Assembly: GCA_004379135.1 (NCBI GenBank)
Contig: NBNI01000002.1
Span: 164,389-228,388, forward strand
Length of the DNA stretch: 64,000 nt
Source: Acidimicrobiales bacterium mtb01
GTDB lineage: Bacteria; Actinomycetota; Acidimicrobiia; Acidimicrobiales; Ilumatobacteraceae
Direction of reading: 5' to 3'
The number at the start of each line of letters is the position of its first letter. The first letter of the stretch is position 1. Under the pieces are notes generated by a model. It was given only the letters and a program-made list of their open reading frames with translations, was not told the origin of the DNA and did no database searches. Of this stretch, positions 33,443 to 43,412 are shown in pieces. The position numbers and the translations under genes are program-made.

Positions 33443-34830
33443 CTTCCTACGCTCACGCGCCCGGATTCATCGCCGGCGATCGCCCGCAGATCGTCACGTC
33501 GCGATTCCAGTACGACGATTCGTTCACCCTCGAGCGCTATCTCGCGACGGGTGGTTATCAGGGACTCAAGAAGGCCTTGGGTCGCACACCCACCGACGTG
33601 CACGACGAAGTCAAGAACGCCACCGTGCTCGGACGCGGTGGAGCGGGCTTCCCGGCCGGAACCAAGTGGGGTCTCACTCCGCAAGGCAAGTGGCCTCGTT
33701 ATCTCGTCGTCAACGGTGACGAGAGCGAACCCGGCACCTACAAGGACCGTTTGCTCATGGAGCGCGATCCGCATCAGCTCATCGAAGGCTGTCTGATCGC
33801 GTGTTACGCGGCCGGTCTCTCGCAGTGCTTCCTCTACATCCGCGGCGAGATGGCGGTGGCGCAGGAACGCGTGGCCACCGCGCTCAACGAGGCGTACGCC
33901 GCCGGATACGTCGGCAAGAACATCATGGGCAGTCGCTTCTCGGTCGACATCGTGTTGCACTGGGGTGCCGGCGCATACGTGGTGGGCGAGGAGACCGCAC
34001 TCATCGAGAGTCTCGAAGGCAACCGCGGCATGCCGCGTCTGAAGCCGCCGTACTTCCCGGCCGCGATCGGCCTGTACGGTCAGCCCACCATCGTCAACAA
34101 CGTCGAAACGCTCGCCAACCTTCCTTGGCTCCTCGTGAACGGCGCCGAGAAGTACACCGCCATCGGCACCAAGACGTCTCCCGGCACGCGCATGGTCGCG
34201 GTGTCGGGCCACGTGAAGCGTCCGGGTGTGTACGAGATCATCAACGGAACCACCACGTTCCGCGATCTTCTCTACGGTGACGAGTTCTGCCAGGGCATTC
34301 GCAACGACAACCAACTGAAGGCCTTCGTGCCCGGTGGTGGTTCGGCTCCGTGGTTCACGCCCGAGCAACTCGATCTGCCGTTCGAGGCGAGCCAGGTCGG
34401 ACCGGCCGGGTCGATGCTCGGATCGGGTGCGGTCATGGTGATGGATCACACCACCGACATCCCGCGTGCCGCGCTCACCCTCACTCGCTTCTACGCCCAC
34501 GAGTCGTGCGGTAAATGCACGCCGTGCCGCGAGGGCGGAACATGGCTCGAGCGGATCCTGTCGCGCATCGTCGATGGCAAGGGCACCGACGCCGACCTCG
34601 ATCAGCTGCTCGAAGTCGGCGAGTCCATTTGTCCCGGTGTCTTCCCGCACGCCTCGAGTTCCGAACTCGGCTTGTCCGCGGTGCCGTTCCCGTATCGCAT
34701 GAACACCATCTGCTTCGTCGGCCCCTCGGCCTACGCCCCGGTCCACTCGGCTCTCACGTTGTTCCGCAGCGAGTTCGAAGCGCGCGTCACCAAGCGCACT
34801 CGTATCCCGGTCTCGGGGTCGGTGTCATGA
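33439..34830 (+). CDS. nuoF: NADH-quinone oxidoreductase subunit F (copy 1)
   Basis: 463 residues from GTG overlapping the nuoE stop. NADH site GRGGAGFPAGTKW and FMN site VVNGDESEPGTYKDR with GAGAYVVGEETALIESLEG. Cluster N3 is bound by ESCGKCTPCREGG and the Cys of GESICPG. This is the entry point for electrons from NADH. Confidence 0.97.
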   Translation: MTSYAHAPGFIAGDRPQIVTSRFQYDDSFTLERYLATGGYQGLKKALGRTPTDVHDEVKNATVLGRGGAGFPAGTKWGLTPQGKWPRYLVVNGDESEPGTYKDRLLMERDPHQLIEGCLIACYAAGLSQCFLYIRGEMAVAQERVATALNEAYAAGYVGKNIMGSRFSVDIVLHWGAGAYVVGEETALIESLEGNRGMPRLKPPYFPAAIGLYGQPTIVNNVETLANLPWLLVNGAEKYTAIGTKTSPGTRMVAVSGHVKRPGVYEIINGTTTFRDLLYGDEFCQGIRNDNQLKAFVPGGGSAPWFTPEQLDLPFEASQVGPAGSMLGSGAVMVMDHTTDIPRAALTLTRFYAHESCGKCTPCREGGTWLERILSRIVDGKGTDADLDQLLEVGESICPGVFPHASSSELGLSAVPFPYRMNTICFVGPSAYAPVHSALTLFRSEFEARVTKRTRIPVSGSVS

Positions 34831-37205
34831 CCTCCACCGAGACCAACGTGACGAGTGACGAGAACCAGCCGCCCGTCGATCCCAACGCCGTCACGATTTC
34901 GATCAACGGTCGTCAGGTCGCTGCGCGTAAGGGCGAACTCATCATCGCCGCCGCCGATCGCAGCGGCGACTACATCCCGCGCTTCTGCTACCACCCACGC
35001 ATGAGCCCGGTCGGCATGTGCCGCCAGTGCCTCGTCGAAGTCGAAGGTCCGCGCGGCCCGATGATGGTCGTGTCGTGCATGACGCCGGTGGCCGACGGTC
35101 AGATCGTGCGCACCGACACGCCGCAGGTGAAGCGGGCGCACGAGGGAATTCTCGAGCTGCTGCTCGCGAACCATCCGCTCGATTGCCCGGTGTGCGACAA
35201 GGGCGGCGAGTGCCCGCTGCAGGATCAGGCGTTCAGCCACGGCCCGGGCGAGAGCCGCTTCGTCGAAGAGAAGCGCCATTACGAGAAGCCGATTCCGATC
35301 AGCGACATCGTGCTGCTCGATCGTGAGCGTTGCATCCTGTGCGATCGCTGCACGCGATTCGCCGACGAAGTGGCCGGCGACGCGCTCATCCACTTCACGT
35401 CGCGCGGCAACAACACGCAGGTTCTCACTTTCCCCGACGAACCGTTCAGCAGCTATTTCTCGGGCAACACCGTGCAGATCTGCCCGGTCGGTGCGCTCAC
35501 GGCCAAGCCGTATCGCTTCAAGGCCCGACCCTGGGATCTCGAGAAGGTCGAGAGCACCTGCACCACGTGCTCGGTCGGTTGCCGCATCACGGTCGAATCG
35601 AGTCGTGATCAGCTGCTGCGTTATCAGGGTGTCGACAGCGATCCCGTCAACTGGAGTTGGCTGTGCGACAAGGGCCGCTTCAATTTCGAAGCCGTCGCTT
35701 CCGACGCTCGCCTCGAGCAGCCGCTCATCAAGCGCGACGGCCAGTTTGTCGAAGCCGACTGGTCGACGGCGCTGCGAGCCGCCGCCGCACTCGTGTCGTC
35801 GGCCTTGCGCGACGGTGGCGCAGGCAGTGTGGCCATTCTCGGTGGAGCACGTGGCACGAACGAAGACGCCTATGCGTGGTCGCGTCTGGCGCGAGCCCTC
35901 GGAACGTCCAACGTCGACGCCCAACTCGGCGACGGTCTGCCCTCCACCGTGTTCGCCTACCCGCAGGCGACCATCGACGAAGCGGCCAACGCCTCCACCG
36001 TCATCCTCCTCGGCCCCGACCTGAAGGAAGAGTTGCCGGTGCTGCACTTGCGCCTGCGCGACGCCTCCGAGAAGAGGCGGTCGAAGATCGTCGAGTTCGG
36101 CGCGAAGGAATCCGGCCTCACGCGTTACGCCTGGAAGCACACCGGTCATGAGCCGGGTCAGCAGGTGGCCGCCGTGCGTTCGACACTCACCGAGACGTCC
36201 GTCGTCAGCCAACTCGGCAAGGGTTCGGTCGTCGTGGTGGTCGGACGCGGCAATCTCGCCGAGTCGCCCGAGTTCACGATGTCGGCCCTGGCCGCCGTCA
36301 TGGAGCTCGTCCCCAACGCCAAGGTGCTGCCGGTTCTGCGTCGCGGCAATGTGCGCGGAGCGTTGTCGGCCGGAATGGGATCGGGCTCGGCGGCCGAGAT
36401 TCTCGAGCGCGCCGCCGCCGGCAAGATCAACTGTTTGGTTCTCGTCGGCGCCGATCCGCTGGCCGACTTCCCCGACGCCGATCTCGCGCGTCGTGCACTC
36501 ACCGCTGTCCCGAACATCGTCAGCCTCGACACCTTCATGACCACCTCGTCGAGTCAGGCGCAGATCGTCCTGCCCGCCGCGGCGTTCGGCGAGAAGGACG
36601 GCACCACCACCAATCTCGAAGGTCGCGTCTCGCAGTTGTCGCGCAAGGTCACCACCCGCGGCACGTCGCGGCCCGACTGGATGGTCGCGGTCGAATTGGC
36701 CGATCTTCTCGACATCGATCTCGGTGTCGGATCGGTTCACGACGTCTTCGATCAGATGGTCACCACTCAGTCGGCGTTCCGACCCATCGATCGGTCGGCC
36801 ATCAAGGCGTCTCCCGATGGTGTGCTTCTCGCACACGTCGGCTCGGCGCCCATCGCGTCGCCGGTCCCCGAGGTCCCCGAGCGCGCGGGCTTCTCGTACC
36901 GCCTCGTCGTGAGCCGCAAGTTGTACGACGCGGGTCAAAACGTCGCGAACTCGCCATCACTGGCGTCGCTGGCGCCCGGCTCGGCCATCTATCTGCATCC
37001 GCTCGACCTCGATCGGCTCGGTGCTCCCGCTGGTTCGAACGTGAAGGCGATCGGTGCTCGCACGAGTGTCGTGATGCGCGTCGAAGCCGATGCCTCGGTG
37101 CACCGCGGAACCGCTTGGGTGCCCTGGAATCAACCCGGTGGCAAGGTGGGCGAACTCATCGACGCCTCCGCACTGGTGAACGACGTTCGACTGGAGAACA
37201 TCTGA
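34827..37205 (+). CDS. nuoG: NADH-quinone oxidoreductase subunit G (copy 1)
   Basis: 792 residues. The N-terminal ferredoxin domain holds N1b (CYHPRMSPVGMCRQC and a later Cys). HPLDCPVCDKGGEC binds N5. ERCILCDRCTRF with a later CPVGAL binds N4. CTTCSVGC followed 27 residues later by Cys matches the N7 motif CxxCxxxCx27C seen in Escherichia coli and Thermus. The rest is a molybdopterin-oxidoreductase-like domain without an obvious metal site. It links NuoEF to NuoI. It overlaps both neighbours. Confidence 0.96.
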   Translation: MTSTETNVTSDENQPPVDPNAVTISINGRQVAARKGELIIAAADRSGDYIPRFCYHPRMSPVGMCRQCLVEVEGPRGPMMVVSCMTPVADGQIVRTDTPQVKRAHEGILELLLANHPLDCPVCDKGGECPLQDQAFSHGPGESRFVEEKRHYEKPIPISDIVLLDRERCILCDRCTRFADEVAGDALIHFTSRGNNTQVLTFPDEPFSSYFSGNTVQICPVGALTAKPYRFKARPWDLEKVESTCTTCSVGCRITVESSRDQLLRYQGVDSDPVNWSWLCDKGRFNFEAVASDARLEQPLIKRDGQFVEADWSTALRAAAALVSSALRDGGAGSVAILGGARGTNEDAYAWSRLARALGTSNVDAQLGDGLPSTVFAYPQATIDEAANASTVILLGPDLKEELPVLHLRLRDASEKRRSKIVEFGAKESGLTRYAWKHTGHEPGQQVAAVRSTLTETSVVSQLGKGSVVVVVGRGNLAESPEFTMSALAAVMELVPNAKVLPVLRRGNVRGALSAGMGSGSAAEILERAAAGKINCLVLVGADPLADFPDADLARRALTAVPNIVSLDTFMTTSSSQAQIVLPAAAFGEKDGTTTNLEGRVSQLSRKVTTRGTSRPDWMVAVELADLLDIDLGVGSVHDVFDQMVTTQSAFRPIDRSAIKASPDGVLLAHVGSAPIASPVPEVPERAGFSYRLVVSRKLYDAGQNVANSPSLASLAPGSAIYLHPLDLDRLGAPAGSNVKAIGARTSVVMRVEADASVHRGTAWVPWNQPGGKVGELIDASALVNDVRLENI

Positions 37206-38413
37206 TGGTTCGCCTGCTCGCACTCGATCCGGTGGCCATCGGAGATCTGCTCTGGACGCCTCTGCTCATCATCATCCTCAAGGTCGTCGCGATCTTCGCG
37301 ATTGGTCTTCTGGTCACGATGTTCATGGTGTGGTTCGAGCGCAAGGCGATCGCCGGCATGCAGAACCGCATCGGCCCCAACAAGGCGGGTCCGTGGGGTC
37401 TGCTGCAGACCCTCGCCGACGGCATCAAGCTGTTCTTCAAGGAAGACCTGCTTCCCGATCGCGCCGACCGCTTCGTCTTCAAACTGGCTCCGTATTTGGC
37501 GTTCGTACCGGCCTTCCTCGTGTGGTCGGTCATCCCTCTCGGTGGTGACTTCAGTGACGGCAAGAACGGCATCGTCACGTGGTTCGGCGAGCAGACGCGC
37601 GTTCAGCTGGCCGACCCGCCCGTGGGCATCCTGCTCGTTCTCGCGCTGTCGTCCATCGCGGTGTACGGCATCATGCTCGCCGGCTGGTCGAGTGGTTCGA
37701 AGTACCCGCTGCTCGGTTCGGTTCGCGCCTCGGCCCAGATGGTGTCGTACGAAGCCGCACTCGGCCTCAGCATCGCAACGGTTCTTCTGTTGGCCGGCAC
37801 GCTGTCGACCAGCGGCATCGTGGCCAACCAGGACGGCTTCACGAACTGGCACGTGGTGTCCACCGGTGTCGTGCCGTTCATCATCTTCTTGTTGGCCGCC
37901 ACGGCCGAACTCAATCGGCCGCCCTTCGATCTCGTGGAGGCCGAGCAGGAACTGGTGGGCGGTTTCAACACCGAGTACTCCAGCATCCGATTCGGGCTCT
38001 TCTTCCTCGCCGAGTTCATGAACACCGTCACGATGAGCGGCATCATCGTCACCCTCTTCTGGGGCGGGCCGCAGGGGTTGTTCGACATCCCGATCATTCC
38101 CGGGGCGATCGAAGGAACCATCTGGTTCATCGCCAAGGTGCTGTTGTTCCTCTACGTCTACGTGTGGTTCCGCGCCACGTTGCCGCGGTTCCGCTACGAC
38201 CAACTCATGGATCTCGGCTGGAAGATCCTCATCCCGATGTCGCTCGGTTGGTTCATGCTGATGGCGGCCCTCCGCCTCGGCCGCGATCAGGACTGGAACC
38301 AGGCGGTCGTCGCCATCGTGAGCGCCGCGGTCCTCATCGTGTGCGCGGGCCTCATCTCCATGGCCATGAAGGTCAGCCGCGCCAACCGTGAACGAGAGGG
38401 GGCGACGTTCTGA
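37205..38413 (+). CDS. nuoH: NADH-quinone oxidoreductase subunit H (copy 1)
   Basis: 402 residues, about eight spans. Conserved quinone-side loops [20 protein letters not shown] and [20 protein letters not shown], plus [19 protein letters not shown]. The acidic residues of the second loop lie on the proton route (E-channel). It anchors the hydrophilic arm to the membrane arm. It overlaps nuoG and nuoI by one base each (TGATG). Confidence 0.96.
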   Translation: MVRLLALDPVAIGDLLWTPLLIIILKVVAIFAIGLLVTMFMVWFERKAIAGMQNRIGPNKAGPWGLLQTLADGIKLFFKEDLLPDRADRFVFKLAPYLAFVPAFLVWSVIPLGGDFSDGKNGIVTWFGEQTRVQLADPPVGILLVLALSSIAVYGIMLAGWSSGSKYPLLGSVRASAQMVSYEAALGLSIATVLLLAGTLSTSGIVANQDGFTNWHVVSTGVVPFIIFLLAATAELNRPPFDLVEAEQELVGGFNTEYSSIRFGLFFLAEFMNTVTMSGIIVTLFWGGPQGLFDIPIIPGAIEGTIWFIAKVLLFLYVYVWFRATLPRFRYDQLMDLGWKILIPMSLGWFMLMAALRLGRDQDWNQAVVAIVSAAVLIVCAGLISMAMKVSRANREREGATF

Positions 38414-39075
38414 TGGGTTACCTCGGTGGATTCCTCATCACCCTTCGCCAGGTGGGCCGACGCAACCGCGTGACCCGCGAATACTCCGGTGGTCGCGAAC
38501 TCAAGCGCGGCAAGCCCCAGCGCGACGAGAAGGCCCCCAAGCCCGAGCGTCTGCACGGTCGCCACGTTCTCAACCGTTACGAGGACGGGATGGAGAAGTG
38601 CATCGGCTGCGAGTTGTGCGCCGGTGTGTGCCCGGCCAAGTGCATCTATGTGCGCGGCGCCGACAACGATCCCGACGCTCCGACGTCGCCGGGTGAGCGC
38701 TTCGGCTTCGTCTACGAAATCAACTACCTGCGGTGCATCCATTGCGATCTCTGCGTGGAGGCTTGCCCCACCGAGGCCATCACCGAGACCAAGTTGTTCG
38801 AGTTCTCGTTCACCAATCGCCGCGACGCCATCTACACCAAGTCCGAACTCCTCGTGGGCGACGACGGCAAGCCGCGTCACATGCCGTGGGAGGACTGGCG
38901 CGAGGGTGAAGACCTGCTGACCTCCGGGTGGGTGCGGGCCACCGCGCCATCGGGTGACGCCACGTTCGAAGGCGTGGTCGGATGGAGTGGCGAACTCGGG
39001 TACGGCGTCCGCGCTCCCGAGCCCGATCAGGCCCGGCGCGACGCCAGCGAGTCGGCGCGGAAGGCCGACCACTGA
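38413..39075 (+). CDS. nuoI: NADH-quinone oxidoreductase subunit I (copy 1)
   Basis: 220 residues. Two [4Fe-4S] clusters, N6a and N6b, bound by [18 protein letters not shown] and [15 protein letters not shown]. It carries electrons from NuoG to NuoB. The C-terminal 60 residues after [18 protein letters not shown] form a longer tail than in copy 2, a feature common in actinobacterial NADH-type complexes. Confidence 0.96.
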   Translation: MGYLGGFLITLRQVGRRNRVTREYSGGRELKRGKPQRDEKAPKPERLHGRHVLNRYEDGMEKCIGCELCAGVCPAKCIYVRGADNDPDAPTSPGERFGFVYEINYLRCIHCDLCVEACPTEAITETKLFEFSFTNRRDAIYTKSELLVGDDGKPRHMPWEDWREGEDLLTSGWVRATAPSGDATFEGVVGWSGELGYGVRAPEPDQARRDASESARKADH

Positions 39076-39610
39076 TGGAACTCGTCGTCTTCGTGATCGC
39101 GGCGGCGATGGTGATCGTCGGCGCGCTCGGTGTGATCCTGCGCCCCAATCCTGTGCACGCGGCCCTCAGCCTCGTGCTCACCCTGTTCGGTGTGGCCGTC
39201 CATTTCGTCGCTCTCGAGGCCCACTTCCTCGCCGCCGTCCAGGTGATCGTCTACGCCGGCGCGATCGTCGTTCTCTTCCTCTTCGTGATCATGCTTCTCG
39301 GCGTCGACCGGACCGAGGACATCTCCATCGAGCCCTTCAAGGTCCAGCGCCCGATGGCTCTGGTGGTGGGCGTCGGTGTCATCGGACTCGTCACCGCCGC
39401 CGTTTCGTCGTCACGCGACGCGATCGGTCGCGGGAACGGTCTCGAGATCCCCACGGTCACCGGCGACAACGACTCGAACGTCCGTCAGATCGCGCGCAGT
39501 GTGTTCGGCGACTATGTGGTCGCGTTCGAACTCACGTCGGTTCTTCTCGTCGTCGCGGTGGTCGGGACCGTCATGCTGACGCGTCGGATCAAGACCGGGA
39601 AGGGTGAGTC

Positions 39611-39614
<4 letters not shown>
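39075..39614 (+). CDS. nuoJ: NADH-quinone oxidoreductase subunit J (copy 1)
   Basis: 179 residues, five spans. The family segment [20 protein letters not shown] contains the span that changes helix type in the turnover cycle. A polar loop ([20 protein letters not shown]) precedes the last span. It overlaps nuoI by one base and nuoK by four. Confidence 0.95.
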
Positions 39615-39931
<317 letters not shown>

Positions 39932-39933
39932 CC

Positions 39934-41847
39934 ATGCTCGATCTGCTGTGGCTCATCCCTGCTCTGCCGCTGGCCGGGTTCGTCATCATCCTGTTGTTCG
40001 GCCGCTTGCTGGGCGAACCCAAGGCGGGCTACCTGGCCACCGCGATGGTGGCCGGATCGTTCGTGGTGGCGGCCGGGGTGTTCTTCGATCTGCTGAACAA
40101 CCCCGAGGAAGAGCGTCACCACGTCCAATCGCTCTTCTCGTGGATGCCGGTCGGGTCGCTGAAGGTCGACCTGGCCTTCCTCGCTGATCCGCTCAGCATC
40201 ACGATGGTTCTCTTCGTGACCGGCATCGGCTCGCTGATCCACCTCTACGCCACCGGCTACATGCACGGCGATCCGAAGTTCTCCAAGTTCTTCCTCTACC
40301 TGAACCTGTTCGTGTTCTCGATGCTGATGCTCGTGATGGGCGAGAACCTGCTCGTCACGTTCCTCGGCTGGGAAGGCGTGGGCACCTGTTCGTACTTCCT
40401 CATCTCGTTCTGGCACACCCGTGAGAGTGCGGCCACCGCCGGCAAGAAGGCGTTCGTCACCAACCGCGTGGGTGACTGGGGCGTGATGATGGGAATGTTC
40501 CTCGCCTTTGGCGCGGCCGGCACGCTCAGTTACGAGGGCATCAACCACGCGGCCGAAGAAGGAATCATCTCGGGCGTGACGGCCACCGCCATCGCGCTCA
40601 TGCTGTTCATCGGAGCCTGCGGAAAGAGTGCGCAGCTGCCGCTGTACATCTGGCTGCCCGACGCCATGGAAGGCCCCACGCCGGTGTCGGCTCTCATCCA
40701 CGCCGCCACCATGGTGACGGCCGGTGTGTTCCTCATGACGCGCGTGAATCCGGTGATCGAGGTGGCCTACGACTGGGCACCGACACTCATCGCCATCGTC
40801 GGTGTCGCCACCGCGTTGTTCGCCGCCACCATCGCCGTGGCGCAGAACGACATCAAGAAAGTCCTCGCATACTCCACGGTCAGCCAACTGGGCTTCATGT
40901 TCCTGGCCGTCGGTTCCGGTGCGTACGTGGCCGCGATCTTCCACATGGTCACGCATGCTTTCTTCAAGGCACTGCTCTTCCTGGGTTCCGGGTCGGTCAT
41001 CCACGGCATGCACCACGAACAGGACATGCGCAAGATGGGTGCCCTTCGCCTGCTCATGCCCATCACTGCGCTCACGTTCATCGTGGGCTGGCTCGCCATC
41101 GCCGGTGTGCCGCCCTTCGCCGGCTTCTGGAGCAAGGACGAAATCCTGCTCTACGCCTTCGCCAAGAGCCCCATTCTGTACGTGGTGGGCATGATCACCG
41201 CGTTGCTCACCGCCTACTACATGACGCGTCAGGTGATCATGGTCTTCTTCGGCGAGGCGCGTTGGCACGATCAGAGCGACGAGCACGGTGCGCACGGCGA
41301 CTTCAAGCCGCACGAAAGCCCCGCCACCATGTGGATGCCGCTGGTCGTCCTGGCCGGTCTGTCGATCGTGGGCGGTGCGATGCAGCTGCCGTTCTCCAAG
41401 GATCTCCACTTCCTCGAGAAGTGGCTCCACCCGGTGGTCGAGTTCGGCGAGGCCGACATCAAGGGGACCTGGGCGTACGACAACAAGTATGTGCTGCTCG
41501 GTATCGCCATCGTGGTGGCCTTGAGCGGTATCGCGGCCTCGGTGCTGGTGCACGGCAAGAAGAAGGTGGCCGCGATCGAACCGCAGGTTCTGGCCGACGG
41601 CTGGCATTACGACTCGGCGATCTCCAGGTTCATGGGCGGTCCCGGTCGCAAGTCGTTCGATGCGGTCGCCTGGACCGATCGCGTCGTCGTCGACGGGGCC
41701 GTGAACGGAGTCGGCCGCGTCGTTCGAACCACCGGATCATTCGTGCGCCGCGCCCAGACCGGTGCGGTGCGCAATTACGCCGCGGGCGTCGGCCTCGGAG
41801 TCGTGGCCCTCCTCGTCTGGTTCTTCCTCCGCGGGGTGGTGCTCTGA
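39934..41847 (+). CDS. nuoL: NADH-quinone oxidoreductase subunit L (copy 1)
   Basis: 637 residues, antiporter-like subunit at the end of the membrane arm. FLGWEGVGTCSYFLISFW carries the key Glu, and the lysine/histidine half-channel is in FIGACGKSAQLPLYIWLPDAMEGPTPVSALIHAATMVTAG. A loop of moderate His content (WHDQSDEHGAHGDFKPHESP) follows TM13-14, and the long lateral helix and final span end RGVVL. The same loop is hugely expanded with histidine in copy 2. Confidence 0.96.
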   Translation: MLDLLWLIPALPLAGFVIILLFGRLLGEPKAGYLATAMVAGSFVVAAGVFFDLLNNPEEERHHVQSLFSWMPVGSLKVDLAFLADPLSITMVLFVTGIGSLIHLYATGYMHGDPKFSKFFLYLNLFVFSMLMLVMGENLLVTFLGWEGVGTCSYFLISFWHTRESAATAGKKAFVTNRVGDWGVMMGMFLAFGAAGTLSYEGINHAAEEGIISGVTATAIALMLFIGACGKSAQLPLYIWLPDAMEGPTPVSALIHAATMVTAGVFLMTRVNPVIEVAYDWAPTLIAIVGVATALFAATIAVAQNDIKKVLAYSTVSQLGFMFLAVGSGAYVAAIFHMVTHAFFKALLFLGSGSVIHGMHHEQDMRKMGALRLLMPITALTFIVGWLAIAGVPPFAGFWSKDEILLYAFAKSPILYVVGMITALLTAYYMTRQVIMVFFGEARWHDQSDEHGAHGDFKPHESPATMWMPLVVLAGLSIVGGAMQLPFSKDLHFLEKWLHPVVEFGEADIKGTWAYDNKYVLLGIAIVVALSGIAASVLVHGKKKVAAIEPQVLADGWHYDSAISRFMGGPGRKSFDAVAWTDRVVVDGAVNGVGRVVRTTGSFVRRAQTGAVRNYAAGVGLGVVALLVWFFLRGVVL

Positions 41848-43412
41848 TGTCCTTGTTCGCCGCTTCGTCTCCGGCCGTTCCTTTCCCGGTGCTCACGGCT
41901 CTGGTCCTGGTGCCGCTCATCGGTGCCGTGCTCACCGCCATCGGTTCGCGTCACCGTCCCGAGATCACCAAGTTGGTCGCGCTCGTGTCATCGGTGGTCA
42001 CGGCCGGCATGAGCCTCTGGTTGCTCGCCGAATTCGATTCGCACGAAGGCGGATTCCAGTTGGTGTCGAAGCACTCCTGGATCGATTCGTGGGGCATCGG
42101 CTGGCATCTGGGCGTCGATGGCATCTCGCTCTTCCTCGTCGTGCTCACCGGTGTGCTCTTCCCGTTGGTCATCGTCGGCTGCGATCCGCATCACGACGAG
42201 AAGCCGTATCTCGCGTGGTTGCTCCTGCTCGAAGCCGGCGTGATGGGTTCGTTCCTGAGCCTCGATCTGGTGCTGTTCTTCTTGTTCTTCGAGATCGTGC
42301 TCGTGCCGATGTACTTCCTGATCGGCGGTTGGGGATACGACCAGCGCGTGTACGCGGCCACCAAATTCTTCTTGTACACGATGGTCGGGTCGGCGCTCAT
42401 GCTGGTGGGCATCGTCACCACGGCGCTTCTCGCGCGTGACGATCTCGGCCGACTCACGTTCGACCTCGTGGAGATCGCCGAGGGGTCTAATTTCGCGGCC
42501 AGTACGGGGCGGTGGTTGTTCTTCGCCTTCGCCATCGCGTTCGCGGTGAAGGTTCCGTTGTTCCCGCTCCACACCTGGTTGCCCGATGCCCACACCCAGG
42601 CACCCACCGCCGGTTCGGTCATCCTCGCCGGTGTCCTGTTGAAGCTCGGCACCTATGGCTTGCTGCGTTTCGGCGTGTACCTCTTCCCCGAGGCGGCGGT
42701 CTGGAGCCGCGAGGTGTTCCTCACCCTCGCCGTGATCGGCATCATCTGGGGTGCCATCGCCGCCACGATGCAATCCGATCTCAAGCGACTCGTGGCGTAT
42801 TCGTCGGTCGCCCACCTTGGGTTCATCGTGCTCGGCACGTTTGCGTTCACGTCGGAAGCCATCAGCGGCGGCGTGATGCAGATGGTCAACCACGGGGTCT
42901 CCACCGGCGCGCTGTTCTTGCTCGTCGGCATGATCTACGAGCGCCGTCACACTCGTCAGATCTCCGAGTTGAAGGGCTTGCAGAAGGTCGCCCCCATCTT
43001 CGCAGCGGCGTTCATGGTGGTCATGCTCTCGAGCATCGGTGTGCCGGGCCTGAACGGGTTCGTGGGCGAATTCCTGGTCCTCATCGGCTCGTTCTCCACC
43101 GCTCGTTGGTGGGTCGTGATCGGTGCAACCGGGGTCATCCTCGCCGCGCTCTATCTGCTCTGGGCCTACCAGCGCGTCTTCCACGGCGAACCCGACGAGG
43201 CCAACTCGTCGTTCCGCGAGTTGCGCCTGCGCGAAGGTGCCGTGCTCTTCCCGTTCATCGCCCTGATCGTGTTCTGTGGTGTGTATCCGAAGCCGATGCT
43301 CGATCGCATCGAGCCGAGTGTGAAGAGCCTGCTCGAACGCGTGGAGGAGAAGACCGACTTCGTGGTTCCGGTGTCCGATCACTCCGGACACGGCGAGGAA
43401 GGTGAGGGCTGA
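41847..43412 (+). CDS. nuoM: NADH-quinone oxidoreductase subunit M (copy 1)
   Basis: 521 residues, 14 spans. FFEIVLVPMYFLIGGWGYDQ carries the conserved Glu. AVKVPLFPLHTWLPDAHTQAPTAGS is the proton channel segment with Lys and His. It is a proton-pumping antiporter-like subunit and overlaps nuoL and nuoN by one base each. Confidence 0.96.
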   Translation: MSLFAASSPAVPFPVLTALVLVPLIGAVLTAIGSRHRPEITKLVALVSSVVTAGMSLWLLAEFDSHEGGFQLVSKHSWIDSWGIGWHLGVDGISLFLVVLTGVLFPLVIVGCDPHHDEKPYLAWLLLLEAGVMGSFLSLDLVLFFLFFEIVLVPMYFLIGGWGYDQRVYAATKFFLYTMVGSALMLVGIVTTALLARDDLGRLTFDLVEIAEGSNFAASTGRWLFFAFAIAFAVKVPLFPLHTWLPDAHTQAPTAGSVILAGVLLKLGTYGLLRFGVYLFPEAAVWSREVFLTLAVIGIIWGAIAATMQSDLKRLVAYSSVAHLGFIVLGTFAFTSEAISGGVMQMVNHGVSTGALFLLVGMIYERRHTRQISELKGLQKVAPIFAAAFMVVMLSSIGVPGLNGFVGEFLVLIGSFSTARWWVVIGATGVILAALYLLWAYQRVFHGEPDEANSSFRELRLREGAVLFPFIALIVFCGVYPKPMLDRIEPSVKSLLERVEEKTDFVVPVSDHSGHGEEGEG